DNA of 15,362 nucleotides from NCBI GenBank assembly GCA_902489375.1, contig CABTZP010000023.1:1-15362 (forward strand). Reading direction: 5' to 3'. This stretch comes from an uncultured Tissierellia bacterium (GTDB taxonomy: Bacteria > Bacillota > Clostridia > Tissierellales > Peptoniphilaceae). This document shows, in pieces, positions 1 through 7,339 of this stretch. The notes under the pieces were generated by a model. The model ran no database searches. It was not told the DNA's origin and saw nothing but the letters and a program-made list of their open reading frames with translations. Position 1 is the first letter of the stretch. Every line of letters begins with the position of its first letter. The position numbers were made by a program, and so were the translations under genes.

Positions 1-106
1 ATGTCAATTCTTCACCGAAAGGAGCCGAATCAGCATGAGCGATCAGTACAAAGCTGGAAAGGTTTTCTTCTAAATCTGAGCCGACATACAGAGTAAGTTC
101 AATCAT
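1..106 (-). CDS. prp: Ribosomal-processing cysteine protease Prp (YsxB family), N-terminal part
   Basis: Partial gene: the first 35 codons are present and the rest lies beyond the window edge. The ATG at 106-104 shares one base with the rplU stop codon (TAATG), which argues for translational coupling. The translation begins MIELTLYVG and reaches a conserved His at residue 24, followed by A-D-S-A-P-F-G-E-E-L-T, matching the Prp pattern in which the catalytic His is followed 12 residues later by the catalytic Cys. Codon 36, where that Cys should be, begins with T at the window edge, as a Cys codon would. In Firmicutes Prp removes an N-terminal extension from ribosomal protein L27, and the gene normally sits between rplU and rpmA, as the order suggests here. 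The call rests on the His motif and position; the second catalytic residue is not visible. Confidence 0.85.
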   Translation of the reverse strand, partial: MIELTLYVGSDLEENLSSFVLIAHADSAPFGEELT

Positions 107-414
107 TAACCGTTAATCTGATCAATCTGAATCAGGGTGTATGGCTGACGATGGCCGCGTTTGCGATGGTAGCCTTTTTTTGCTTTAAATTTTCCGACTA
201 CAATTTTCGGAGCCTTGCCCTGGGCTTTAATGGTTGCTTTGACAAGAGCCCCTTCCACAAAAGGCTTACCCACCTTTAATGAATCCCCACCGAGGAAAAG
301 AACCCGATCAAGATCAATGCTGGATCCAACTTCGCCTTCCAGCTTTTCTACCTTGATGAGCTGGCCTTCTTCAACAGGATATTGTTTCCCGCCTGTTTCA
401 ACAATTGCATACAT
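106..414 (-). CDS. rplU: 50S ribosomal protein L21
   Basis: A 102-residue protein of normal L21 length. It opens with the family signature MYAIVETGGKQYPVEEG and ends with the basic 23S rRNA-binding segment (KAKKGYHRKRGHRQ, about residues 78-91) followed by the usual YTLIQI tail. L21 binds 23S rRNA in the large subunit and contacts L20. The start is fixed by an AAAGGAG ribosome binding site five or six bases upstream of the ATG. The gene has its own promoter and a structured leader and is coupled by a one-base overlap to prp, so it begins the rplU-prp-(rpmA) operon rather than continuing the PBP2 transcript. Nothing unusual in the protein. Confidence 0.98.
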   Translation of the reverse strand: MYAIVETGGKQYPVEEGQLIKVEKLEGEVGSSIDLDRVLFLGGDSLKVGKPFVEGALVKATIKAQGKAPKIVVGKFKAKKGYHRKRGHRQPYTLIQIDQING

Positions 415-420
415 ATCAAA

Positions 421-496
421 ACTCCTTTTTTGTTAGACTCGCCTAGGAGGTATGGCGATCGCCATTTACAAAGACCTCTTTTGTGCGGTTACACAG
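421..496 (-). promoter_or_regulatory. L21-type ribosomal protein leader RNA upstream of rplU
   Basis: The roughly 80-nt untranslated leader between the predicted transcription start (about 496) and rplU can form several stems on the minus strand. They are UGUG/CACA around a UAACCG loop (about 494-481), and GAGGU (478-474) with ACCUC (451-447). The latter encloses a perfect 14-base palindrome at 465-452, which folds as AUGGC-GAUC-GCCAU. The segment CTCCT at 449-445 is also complementary to the Shine-Dalgarno AGGAG at 426-422 and overlaps the ACCUC arm, so the two pairings exclude each other. Firmicutes rplU genes commonly carry such an L21 leader, thought to mediate autogenous control. The assignment is from position and structure; I could not run a covariance model. 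Confidence 0.65.
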
Positions 497-502
497 ATAA
501 GT

Positions 503-531
503 ATAATATCAAATCCTGCCTCTCAAATCAA
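503..531 (-). promoter_or_regulatory. Sigma-A type promoter for rplU operon
   Basis: On the minus strand a -35 TTGATT (531-526) and a -10 TATTAT (508-503) are separated by exactly 17 bases. This starts transcription near 496, just upstream of the L21 leader. The promoter begins only about 22 bases after the PBP2 stop codon, separating ribosomal protein expression from the cell-shape genes. Confidence 0.7.
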
Positions 532-553
532 GGAAAATCCTTCCTTTTCTCCT

Positions 554-3500
554 TTATTCAACCGGTCTTGCTTCTGAAGGTTCTTCCCCTTTTTCTTCGC
601 TGCCCTGGGGGCGAATATAGGTCGGGTGGACATCGTAGATTTCCTGGTTAAATTCATGGGAGGCTTTCACTTCCATATATTTAGCAAAGGTATCGCGAAT
701 GAGTGGCGCGGGGTTAATCGAGGTGTTTCCAGAAGGCAAAAATGCTACCGTACAGATTTGAGGATCATTCGCTGGGGCAAAACCCATAATCCAGGCATAG
801 GGCATATATGCTTTGCCTGTCACCGGATTTTTCCCCGCTCTCTGGGCGGTTCCCGTTTTTGATGCGGCTGAAAAAGGAAGCCCCTCGTAACATTTTCCCA
901 GGCCCTGGGCAGCATACTCCATTCCTTTTCGCAAATCTTCCAGGTGCTTTCCATCCATTCCCACATCCCGGCCATGGGGCTTTTGACTGAAAACCAGCGT
1001 TTTATGATCCGCAGATCGAATTTCTTTAATCAGGGTAATATCGTAATCAATGCCGCCGTTGGCAATAATATTATCGACCGTCAGCATAGAAATCGGGGTA
1101 TAGGAATTCTGCCCCTGTCCGATCATGGTGTTTAAGGAATCGGCGACGGTCCAGCCGATCTGATTGAAATAGGAATATTTAATCAGGTCCGTCAGCCCAT
1201 TTCGATTTCCTTTCAAGGGCTTTTCTGACTCATAGCCCATGGCGTCGAGATCTTTCATCAGCTTCGAACGACTAATCTCTTTTCCTCTTTCAGACCAGAG
1301 TAAAAGCAGCTCAATATCTTTTTCTAACTCTGTAGGATTCTTTGAGACATCCGGCTTTTTATATTTTGGAAGCTCGGTTTCCAAAAACCGGCGCAGAAGG
1401 GTTTTGGACAGCTCTAATTTTCCTTCACGGCTGGGGATATTATTGGTGGCTTCCTGGGGAATATTGATTTCCAGGCCTGACTTTTGGTCTAAGCCCAGCT
1501 GCTTTTCCGTTTTCTGCAGATCATCCACCGTGACTTTGATGCCTGGATTGCCTCCACCATTGGGGTCCATGCCCAGGCCTAAGACATAAAAATAGTAGTT
1601 GCAGGAATAATAAAGGGCCCCATAAAGATCAAGCGGACCATGGCCATGCTTTTCTTCGGTATAAATCAAGCATTTAAAATCATGGTCGGCCAGCTCAATA
1701 TGGCCGCTGCAGTTAATGGTGTCTTTCGGCTTTAACCCTTTATCCATTGCAGCAAGCGAAACGATCGTCTTAAAGGTTGATCCTGGCTGAACGGAAGTTT
1801 GCGTATTTAAATTCAAAAGAGCCTTGGGTTTTTCGGGGTCCTTATTCGTTTCATCCTGCAAGCTCTTCCAGTCATCTGAAGAAATTCCCGTAACGAAAAG
1901 ATTTGGATCATAGCCGGGATAGGAGGCCATCGCCAAGAGATTTCCTGTTTTGGGATCGGATGAAATGACAGCGCCCGAATTGATGGAGGGCGAAGCAACC
2001 ATGGGATAGGCTCCCCAGGGAGATTGGTAAGACATCCCCCGCTTGATGGCGACGATGTTATTGCGAAGACTTTTTTCTGCCTGTTTTTGAAGATCTAAAT
2101 CGATGGTCAGATATACGTTGCTGCCCGCCTGAGGCTCGGTTCGGCTTAAAATTTCCGTTCGGTTTCCTTTCGAATCAATCCGAACCACTTCTTTACCGGG
2201 CACCCCATGAAGGGTATCTTCAAAACTTTCTTCCACCCCGGTTTTTCCGATAAACTCGTTAGGCAAATAATTTTTTTCTTTGACATATTTTTTGAGTTCT
2301 TGTTCGGTTGCGATTTTTCCAATATAACCCAGGATGTGGCAGGCCGTTTCCCCATTAGGATAATATCGAACGGATTCTCTGGAAATTCTAAGCCCTTTGT
2401 CAGGGGCAATATGCTCTTCCAATTTCGCTACCGTCTCCTGGGATAATTCATAGCAGAGGTTGACCGGAGAATACGCATAGCTTCCCTGAGATTTGACCTT
2501 CTGCAGGCTCACTAAAATACCATAATCGAGAATATGAATTTGGAAGAGGCTATTGTCCTTGCCTTTTTCTAGGTTTTTTTCTTCTTTTGGATCTGCCAGT
2601 TCCTCCTTCAGCCGAGTAAGCTGGAAGGCCTTCTCTGGGGTCAGTTCCGAAAGCTTTTCCCCAAAGGAGAGTTGATTAGAAAAATTCTCAATATAGTCTT
2701 CCTGACTTTTCTTCAGACCATAGGTCCAATTGTTAATCGAGATACCAGGATAGACCCCGGTAGAAAACATCGCTTTTTCAGCTAGTCTTTTATACCTTGG
2801 ATCAGTAATTAAGCCGTCAATCTGATTGTATTTTTTCCCGATACGAATCAGTCGATCCAAAGGCTCTTCGGTGGTATTTTCTTCATGGGCGTATTCAATG
2901 GAAATTGATTTCGCATCAGAGTGAATGCGATAAGTCAGGTTGATTTTTTCTTTTCCAGCCAAACTGTTAATCAGCTCTTCCGCTGGAATGACAAAGGAAT
3001 TATTTTGATCGATATCCATTGAAAGCAAGAAGGCTTCCAGGGACGAATTGCGCACGATGGTCGTAAAATCTTCTTTCGCGGTTGTATTTTTGGTAACTTC
3101 AGGAAAAGAATGATGAAGGGCGGCCTTTTTTAGCAAAAAGTTTTCTTTATAGGTAAACACAGCTGGCTTGAGAATCAGCTTTTCAGAAAGATTCTCCCGG
3201 CTTAAAAAATCATAGGCTAACTTTTTTGCGGCAGGATGGTTCATGACTGAATTTAAAATATTGGGATTTTCTTCTAACTGATCCGCCAAAAACTGAACCG
3301 GCGCCCTGCCAGGATCCAGGCTGCCAGAGGATTTCATGCTCGCATAAGCCGGACTTTTTTCATCATAAGAAAGAGCAAAGGAAGCCTGGTCGATCGTTAA
3401 GGGCAGGGAATGCCCTTTCATCGAAAAAAACTTTAACGCTCTTGAGGCAGGAGATACTCGATAGGCGGGTTCTTTTGGATCTTCATAGTAGGAAGATAAC

Positions 3501-3958
3501 CAGTCAGCGACTAACTTTTTTTCAATCAGAAGCCGTTCCGCACGGGTTTGAGGAGACTCTTGCTCGGTGAAATAATCCTCCTCGGAGGGATAGGAAAAGA
3601 CATTGATATCAATGGGATATTCTTCCAGGTAATCAACCCCATCCTGGTCAGCGAAGAGGACAAAATTCTTCAGAATCTGATTTCTCTCTTTCTTGTCTAA
3701 ACGGGAGAATTCATCTTTATAGCTTTGAACAGCAAAGCTCGTCCGGGTCCCCGCTAAGAGTTTCCCCTTGGTATCATAGATATTTCCCCTTGGTGCAGGA
3801 ATTTGGATTGTCTTGGTCCTTTTTGAATCCGAAAGCTGGCTATAATAATCTCCTTTTACTACGGTTAGCTGAAATAGCTTGCCAATTAATGCCATCATAC
3901 AAACGGCAAGGGCAATCAGAATAATGAGCTCTCTTTTACTGGCTTTTTTTCGAAACAT
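554..3958 (-). CDS. mrdA: Penicillin-binding protein 2, elongation-specific transpeptidase, oversized
   Basis: A class B PBP of the PBP2/MrdA type that cross-links side-wall peptidoglycan with the Rod complex. Residues about 10-30 form a single N-terminal membrane anchor. The dimerisation domain begins at about 53 with PAPRGNIYDTKGKLLA and resumes at about 530-620 (YYPNGETACHILGYIG, then GKTGVEESFEDTLHG). The transpeptidase domain carries all three catalytic motifs: S727-T-F-K, S785-C-N and K1034-T-G-T, so it should be active. At 1134 residues it is much longer than typical PBP2 (about 600-700). The extra length is an insert of about 350-400 residues at roughly 90-460 and a smaller one before KTGT at roughly 860-920. 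The C-terminus is a short Glu-rich tail. The start follows AAAGGAG with good spacing. It lies 84 bases after mreD and is probably co-transcribed with it. Confidence 0.93.
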   Translation of the reverse strand: MFRKKASKRELIILIALAVCMMALIGKLFQLTVVKGDYYSQLSDSKRTKTIQIPAPRGNIYDTKGKLLAGTRTSFAVQSYKDEFSRLDKKERNQILKNFVLFADQDGVDYLEEYPIDINVFSYPSEEDYFTEQESPQTRAERLLIEKKLVADWLSSYYEDPKEPAYRVSPASRALKFFSMKGHSLPLTIDQASFALSYDEKSPAYASMKSSGSLDPGRAPVQFLADQLEENPNILNSVMNHPAAKKLAYDFLSRENLSEKLILKPAVFTYKENFLLKKAALHHSFPEVTKNTTAKEDFTTIVRNSSLEAFLLSMDIDQNNSFVIPAEELINSLAGKEKINLTYRIHSDAKSISIEYAHEENTTEEPLDRLIRIGKKYNQIDGLITDPRYKRLAEKAMFSTGVYPGISINNWTYGLKKSQEDYIENFSNQLSFGEKLSELTPEKAFQLTRLKEELADPKEEKNLEKGKDNSLFQIHILDYGILVSLQKVKSQGSYAYSPVNLCYELSQETVAKLEEHIAPDKGLRISRESVRYYPNGETACHILGYIGKIATEQELKKYVKEKNYLPNEFIGKTGVEESFEDTLHGVPGKEVVRIDSKGNRTEILSRTEPQAGSNVYLTIDLDLQKQAEKSLRNNIVAIKRGMSYQSPWGAYPMVASPSINSGAVISSDPKTGNLLAMASYPGYDPNLFVTGISSDDWKSLQDETNKDPEKPKALLNLNTQTSVQPGSTFKTIVSLAAMDKGLKPKDTINCSGHIELADHDFKCLIYTEEKHGHGPLDLYGALYYSCNYYFYVLGLGMDPNGGGNPGIKVTVDDLQKTEKQLGLDQKSGLEINIPQEATNNIPSREGKLELSKTLLRRFLETELPKYKKPDVSKNPTELEKDIELLLLWSERGKEISRSKLMKDLDAMGYESEKPLKGNRNGLTDLIKYSYFNQIGWTVADSLNTMIGQGQNSYTPISMLTVDNIIANGGIDYDITLIKEIRSADHKTLVFSQKPHGRDVGMDGKHLEDLRKGMEYAAQGLGKCYEGLPFSAASKTGTAQRAGKNPVTGKAYMPYAWIMGFAPANDPQICTVAFLPSGNTSINPAPLIRDTFAKYMEVKASHEFNQEIYDVHPTYIRPQGSEEKGEEPSEARPVE

Positions 3959-3988
3959 TTTTTGCTCCTTTTTCGATTAAAAAGGGAG

Positions 3989-4038
3989 ATCATGACAAGC
4001 CATGAATCAAAGTGGTCATTCTTTCAAGGACTGATTCA
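3989..4038 (-). repeat. Overlapping inverted repeats in mreD-mrdA gap
   Basis: The 84-base gap between mreD and mrdA contains a 7-bp inverted repeat, TGAATCA (4038-4032) with TGATTCA (4009-4003). A second small stem overlaps its 3' arm: TCATG (4005-4001) with CATGA (3994-3990) around a GCTTGT loop. The two cannot form together. No T-run follows, so this is not an obvious terminator; it could affect RNA processing or be chance. Confidence 0.3.
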
Positions 4039-4042
4039 AATC

Positions 4043-4546
4043 TCATAATAAACTGGAAAAGGTCCTTACAGGTTTAGGGGGTAGCACTTTCTTTAACAAG
4101 GCCAGCCAAATGAAATAAAAGATGACATTATAGGCGCATTCGATAAAGAGTGGGCCCTTCCAATAATAAAGGGCATTGACCGGCACATGAAGGAGGAGAT
4201 CAATGATAACCCCAATGAGCCAGCCGATGATGCTGGCCATACTGATCATCAAAACAGAGACGAGGGGTTTCGGTTTTTGATGAGAAAAAACCTCACCGAC
4301 CAATGAGCCCATCAAAAAAAAGACAAGGGCACGTACCCCCAGCACTGGAGCAAAAATGATATCTTGCAATAAGCCCAGACCCAGCCCCGTGTACCCTCCC
4401 CAAAGAGGCCCGTAAAGAACTGCCAGGGCCATGACGAAGGCAAGGTGAATATTGAGACTGGCGCCGAACAAATGAATTCGCGAAAAAACCGTAGTCTGTA
4501 AAAAGGCTACGAAAAAAAGGATTCCTGCATAACGCGTTTTATTCAT
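4043..4546 (-). CDS. mreD: Rod shape-determining membrane protein MreD
   Basis: A 167-residue, very hydrophobic protein with about five predicted membrane segments, the size and profile of MreD, which joins MreC, MreB and RodA/PBP2 in the elongation machinery. The segment from LNIHLAFVMALAVLYGPLWGG to GLLQDIIFAPVLG carries the usual MreD pattern of a short polar loop between helices. Position directly after mreC supports the name, as MreD sequences are poorly conserved. I chose the ATG at 4546 (MNKTRYAGIL), which overlaps the mreC stop by 8 bases. The frame is open to an ATG at 4573, but that start has no ribosome binding site and would add a charged nine-residue leader. Confidence 0.9.
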   Translation of the reverse strand: MNKTRYAGILFFVAFLQTTVFSRIHLFGASLNIHLAFVMALAVLYGPLWGGYTGLGLGLLQDIIFAPVLGVRALVFFLMGSLVGEVFSHQKPKPLVSVLMISMASIIGWLIGVIIDLLLHVPVNALYYWKGPLFIECAYNVIFYFIWLALLKKVLPPKPVRTFSSLL

Positions 4547-5522
4547 CGCTGGCCCCGCTTTCTTTAGACTCATTCTCGGATTGTTCAGGAAGGTGAACCG
4601 GATTACTTTGATCGGTCTGATTTTCTTTTTCCTTGGGCAATACGTCCTCTTTATTATTCAGGCTTCTCATATCCTGATCGATTTCTTCCGGATGAAGAAC
4701 CAGCACCCAATAGAGCTGATTGAAATTAACCGAAGAAGTAATGGTAAATTTTTTCGTCAACCCATCTTCCGCAGTTTCAACATGGGAAACTTTTCCAATA
4801 TAAAGCCCCCTGGGATAAACGCCACCGATCCCTGAGGATAAAGCGGCCTCCCCGTTTTTCAGGGCAATGGTCGGATCCAAGAGATAGCCATAATAGTTTT
4901 CATCGTCACGGTTGTTGACAATCCCATATCCTCCGCTTCCGCTAAACATGACAGAAATGTTGGAGGCCTGATCCTGAAGGCTGGAGACCTTCGCATAGTT
5001 AGGGCCAGCTTCCATTACTCTTCCCACTAACGATTTAACCACCATGCTTTTTGGGTCCTTAGTCCCCTCGACAATAATATCACCGTCTCTCACCCCATCT
5101 TTTGTGCCCTTATTCACGGTAAAGCGAACGAAACGGTTCGAAGAGTCCATGGCGCTTACGTGGGCTTGGATGGCCTTTTCTGGCGCGATTTGAAGAAGGT
5201 CGGCATAGTTTTTTAAGGCTTCTGACTGGCCTACAACCTGCTCAAGCTGAGTGATTTTCTCCAAATACTTTGCATTTTCTTCTTTAAGACGAGCAACCTC
5301 TGCCTGGGTTGCTCGATCCCCAAAAATCCGATTATAGAGGGTTTGAACTTTTTGGGAGCCGAAGAAAAAGGCGCTGTTCAAGGGAGATACGATTACATTT
5401 AACGCCTTAGAAGGAAGACTGCTGGTAACAGGGTTTCGGTAAGAAAAAAGAATCAGCAGACAAAGAATAACCAAAGTTGGCCAAAAGAAATGATTCGATC
5501 TTTTGTTCTTGTAATGGATCAT
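4539..5522 (-). CDS. mreC: Rod shape-determining protein MreC
   Basis: A 327-residue bitopic protein. Residues about 13-28 form the membrane anchor, about 70-105 a heptad-like coiled coil (ATQAEVARLKEENAKYLEKI) used for dimerisation, and about 115-280 the extracytoplasmic double beta-barrel core (VNKGTKDGVRDGDIIV; SSGIGGVYPRGLYIGKV). MreC binds PBP2 and bridges it to MreB filaments. The start overlaps the mreB stop as ATGA, a classic coupling arrangement. After the core there is a polar, Glu/Asn/Ser-rich tail of about 45 residues (about 283-327) that looks disordered and whose coding sequence contains the mreD start. The core is ordinary for the family. Confidence 0.95.
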   Translation of the reverse strand: MIHYKNKRSNHFFWPTLVILCLLILFSYRNPVTSSLPSKALNVIVSPLNSAFFFGSQKVQTLYNRIFGDRATQAEVARLKEENAKYLEKITQLEQVVGQSEALKNYADLLQIAPEKAIQAHVSAMDSSNRFVRFTVNKGTKDGVRDGDIIVEGTKDPKSMVVKSLVGRVMEAGPNYAKVSSLQDQASNISVMFSGSGGYGIVNNRDDENYYGYLLDPTIALKNGEAALSSGIGGVYPRGLYIGKVSHVETAEDGLTKKFTITSSVNFNQLYWVLVLHPEEIDQDMRSLNNKEDVLPKEKENQTDQSNPVHLPEQSENESKESGASDE

Positions 5523-6535
5523 TCGCCTTCTCGCTTTCCAATGGTATCAACTAAAGACATGGCGGCAAGAGCTCCCCGTATCGAATCGAACATTGGTTGA
5601 TCGGAGAGGACTACCGGCATGGAAAGTTCCTTGCGCAAATAAATATCCAAGCCCTTTAACTGGGAAAGACCACCAGTTAAAAAAAGACCCTGATTCATGA
5701 TATCAGAGGCAACTTCAGGAGGGGCTTTTTCCAAAACCGAATGAAGGGCGTCAACAAAAGCAAAAATATAGGGCTCAAGCGCTGGCAATAAATCTCCTGC
5801 CCGAATGACCATGGTTTTGGGCAGGCCGCTTAGGGCATCACGTCCTCCAATTTCCATGATCTCCATCTGCTGACCAGAAGAAAGCGAAGCGATTGAATTT
5901 TTTAAGCTTTCTGCGGTATTGTCCCCGATATCTAAGTTAAAGGTATCCTGCAGGACTTTTTTAATTTCCTGATCCACATCATCCCCTCCATGAAAGAGAA
6001 CTTTCGAGCTGATTAGCCCATAGCCAGAAACGATTGCGGCTTCAGATGTCCCCGCGCCAAGATTGGCAATCATCCGGCTCTGAGCGGGTTTCTGGATGAG
6101 CTTCGCCCCGTAGGCAGCAGCCAGGGTCTCCTCCACAAGGATCACATCTTTCGCGCCGGACTGAAGAGCGGCGTCTTGAAGTGCCCTTTCTTCGACGTCA
6201 GTCGCTCCAGATGGGATGGTTAATCCAATCCGAGGCGGAAAGAGAGAAAGACCCGGATTCGTTTGATGAATGTAATACTCCAAAAGAGCCTGGGTCAATT
6301 CAAAGTCTGAAATGACCCCTTCCCTTAATGGGCGCACGGCCATAATGCTTTCCGGAGACTTGCCCAAAACTTCCTTGGCTTTTTCTCCAATGGAGATCAC
6401 TTGCTTTTTATTAATATCTAAAGCCAGAACCGTTGGCTCCTGAAGGATCGTCTGACTTTTAGCTGATACCGTTCGCGTATTGGCCGTTCCCATGTCAATG
6501 GCCAGGTCCGGCGATAGGATACGAAAATGTTTCAT
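5519..6535 (-). CDS. mreB: MreB-family actin-like protein, divergent
   Basis: A 338-residue actin-fold protein of normal MreB length, in the expected place before mreC. Recognisable elements in order: phosphate-1 loop D14-M-G-T-A-N, the segment PLREGVISDFELTQALL (69-85), TIPSGATDVEERAL (106-119), the catalytic-region Glu pair E135-E136, HGGDDVDQEI (182-191) and the adenosine motif LTGG (286-289). Several are altered from the usual MreB consensus. The phosphate-2 loop reads N158-L-G-A-G-T-S-E where D-I-G-G-G-T-T-D/E is expected, the usual Pro after the Glu pair is Thr, and the usual TGGGALL is TGGLSQL. MreB polymerises on the membrane and steers peptidoglycan synthesis. Whether this copy hydrolyses ATP normally is open. 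Start has a GAGGA site about ten bases upstream. Confidence 0.9.
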   Translation of the reverse strand: MKHFRILSPDLAIDMGTANTRTVSAKSQTILQEPTVLALDINKKQVISIGEKAKEVLGKSPESIMAVRPLREGVISDFELTQALLEYYIHQTNPGLSLFPPRIGLTIPSGATDVEERALQDAALQSGAKDVILVEETLAAAYGAKLIQKPAQSRMIANLGAGTSEAAIVSGYGLISSKVLFHGGDDVDQEIKKVLQDTFNLDIGDNTAESLKNSIASLSSGQQMEIMEIGGRDALSGLPKTMVIRAGDLLPALEPYIFAFVDALHSVLEKAPPEVASDIMNQGLFLTGGLSQLKGLDIYLRKELSMPVVLSDQPMFDSIRGALAAMSLVDTIGKREGE

Positions 6536-6599
6536 AAGGCTCTTTCCTCAATCATCGGTCAAATCAAATCTTTTGCGTGTGAATCGTAAAACTACTTCT

Positions 6600-6628
6600 A
6601 TTTTAATCCATATCCTCGAAAAACTTAA
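6600..6628 (-). promoter_or_regulatory. Weak candidate promoter before mreB
   Basis: In the 89-base radC-mreB gap a -10-like TAAAAT (6605-6600) lies 17 bases from a poor -35-like TTAAGT (6628-6623) that overlaps the radC stop. The -10 is fair and the -35 is weak. There is no terminator after radC, so mreB may simply be transcribed through. Confidence 0.25.
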
Positions 6629-7326
6629 AATGAAATCAGATTTCTTTCCTTAAAAGAAAGATAGGACTGGTCGGCCACGATCACATGGTCAAGGACGGGG
6701 ATATCCAAAATCTTTCCAGCTTCAACCAGTCGTTTCGTCACCCGTATGTCTTCTGGGCTGGGTTCTGGATCCCCGGAAGGATGGTTATGGGATAAAAGAA
6801 TCCCCGAAGCGCCTGCGCGAACTGCACTTCGAAAGACTTCTCGGGGATGGATCAGCGTCTCTTGGATGGTCCCAATGGAAACCATCGTTTTTCGTATGGG
6901 ACGGTTTTTTACATCTAAAAGAAGGATGCAAAAAATTTCTCGATCTTCTCCCTGAACAAGACTACGAAAATATGCAGCAACGGTTTTGGGAGAAGAAAGG
7001 GAGATTTGATAAAAATTTCGAGTCTGATTGAGCCGTTTTCCCAACTCCAATCCTGCCATAATCCGGCAAGCCTTTGTCGGGCCGATTCCGCTAAGCGTCA
7101 TCAGTTCATTTATCGAAGCCTTTAAAAGCCAGGTCCGATTTCTTTGCTGGCGAATCAATTGGTCCGATAGTTCCAGCGCATTGTGGGTTTTTGTTCCATT
7201 GCCAATCAAGATTGCCAAAAGCTCTTCGTCCGATAAGGAATCCACGCCCTGCTCAGTCATCTTTTCAATCGGTCGTTCACTTTCTGGATAATCCTTCATG
7301 GAGAGTTTTTCTTTTTGTCTTTGCAT
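6625..7326 (-). CDS. radC: RadC family JAB/MPN+ domain protein
   Basis: A 233-residue RadC (YsxA-like) protein. An N-terminal helix-hairpin-helix region (LMTLSGIGPTKACRIMAGLELG, about residues 75-97) precedes a C-terminal JAMM-type metalloprotease-like domain with the intact metal motif H180-N-H182-P-S-G-D-P-E-P-S190-P-E-D193. The biochemical role of RadC is unsettled: early links to DNA repair were not confirmed, though the motif suggests a zinc hydrolase. The frame stays open to 7437, but the start at 7326 is preferred because it has a clear GAGGG site five bases upstream, follows the preceding stop by 13 bases, and gives the normal family length. radC directly before mreBCD is a common Firmicutes arrangement. 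Confidence 0.93.
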   Translation of the reverse strand: MQRQKEKLSMKDYPESERPIEKMTEQGVDSLSDEELLAILIGNGTKTHNALELSDQLIRQQRNRTWLLKASINELMTLSGIGPTKACRIMAGLELGKRLNQTRNFYQISLSSPKTVAAYFRSLVQGEDREIFCILLLDVKNRPIRKTMVSIGTIQETLIHPREVFRSAVRAGASGILLSHNHPSGDPEPSPEDIRVTKRLVEAGKILDIPVLDHVIVADQSYLSFKERNLISF

Positions 7327-7339
7327 TTGCCCTCTTACT

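Noticed and set aside
452..465. Perfect 14-base palindrome as a protein-binding operator
   Set aside because: It falls inside the transcribed rplU leader and folds as a compact RNA hairpin, so an RNA role is simpler.
530..546. Hairpin AAGGAA/TTCCTT after the PBP2 stop as a terminator
   Set aside because: Short, AT-rich, no T-run, and it overlaps the rplU -35 box.
1239..1589. A 116-codon plus-strand open frame
   Set aside because: Antisense to the PBP2 transpeptidase domain; a Ser/Phe-rich translation typical of a shadow frame.
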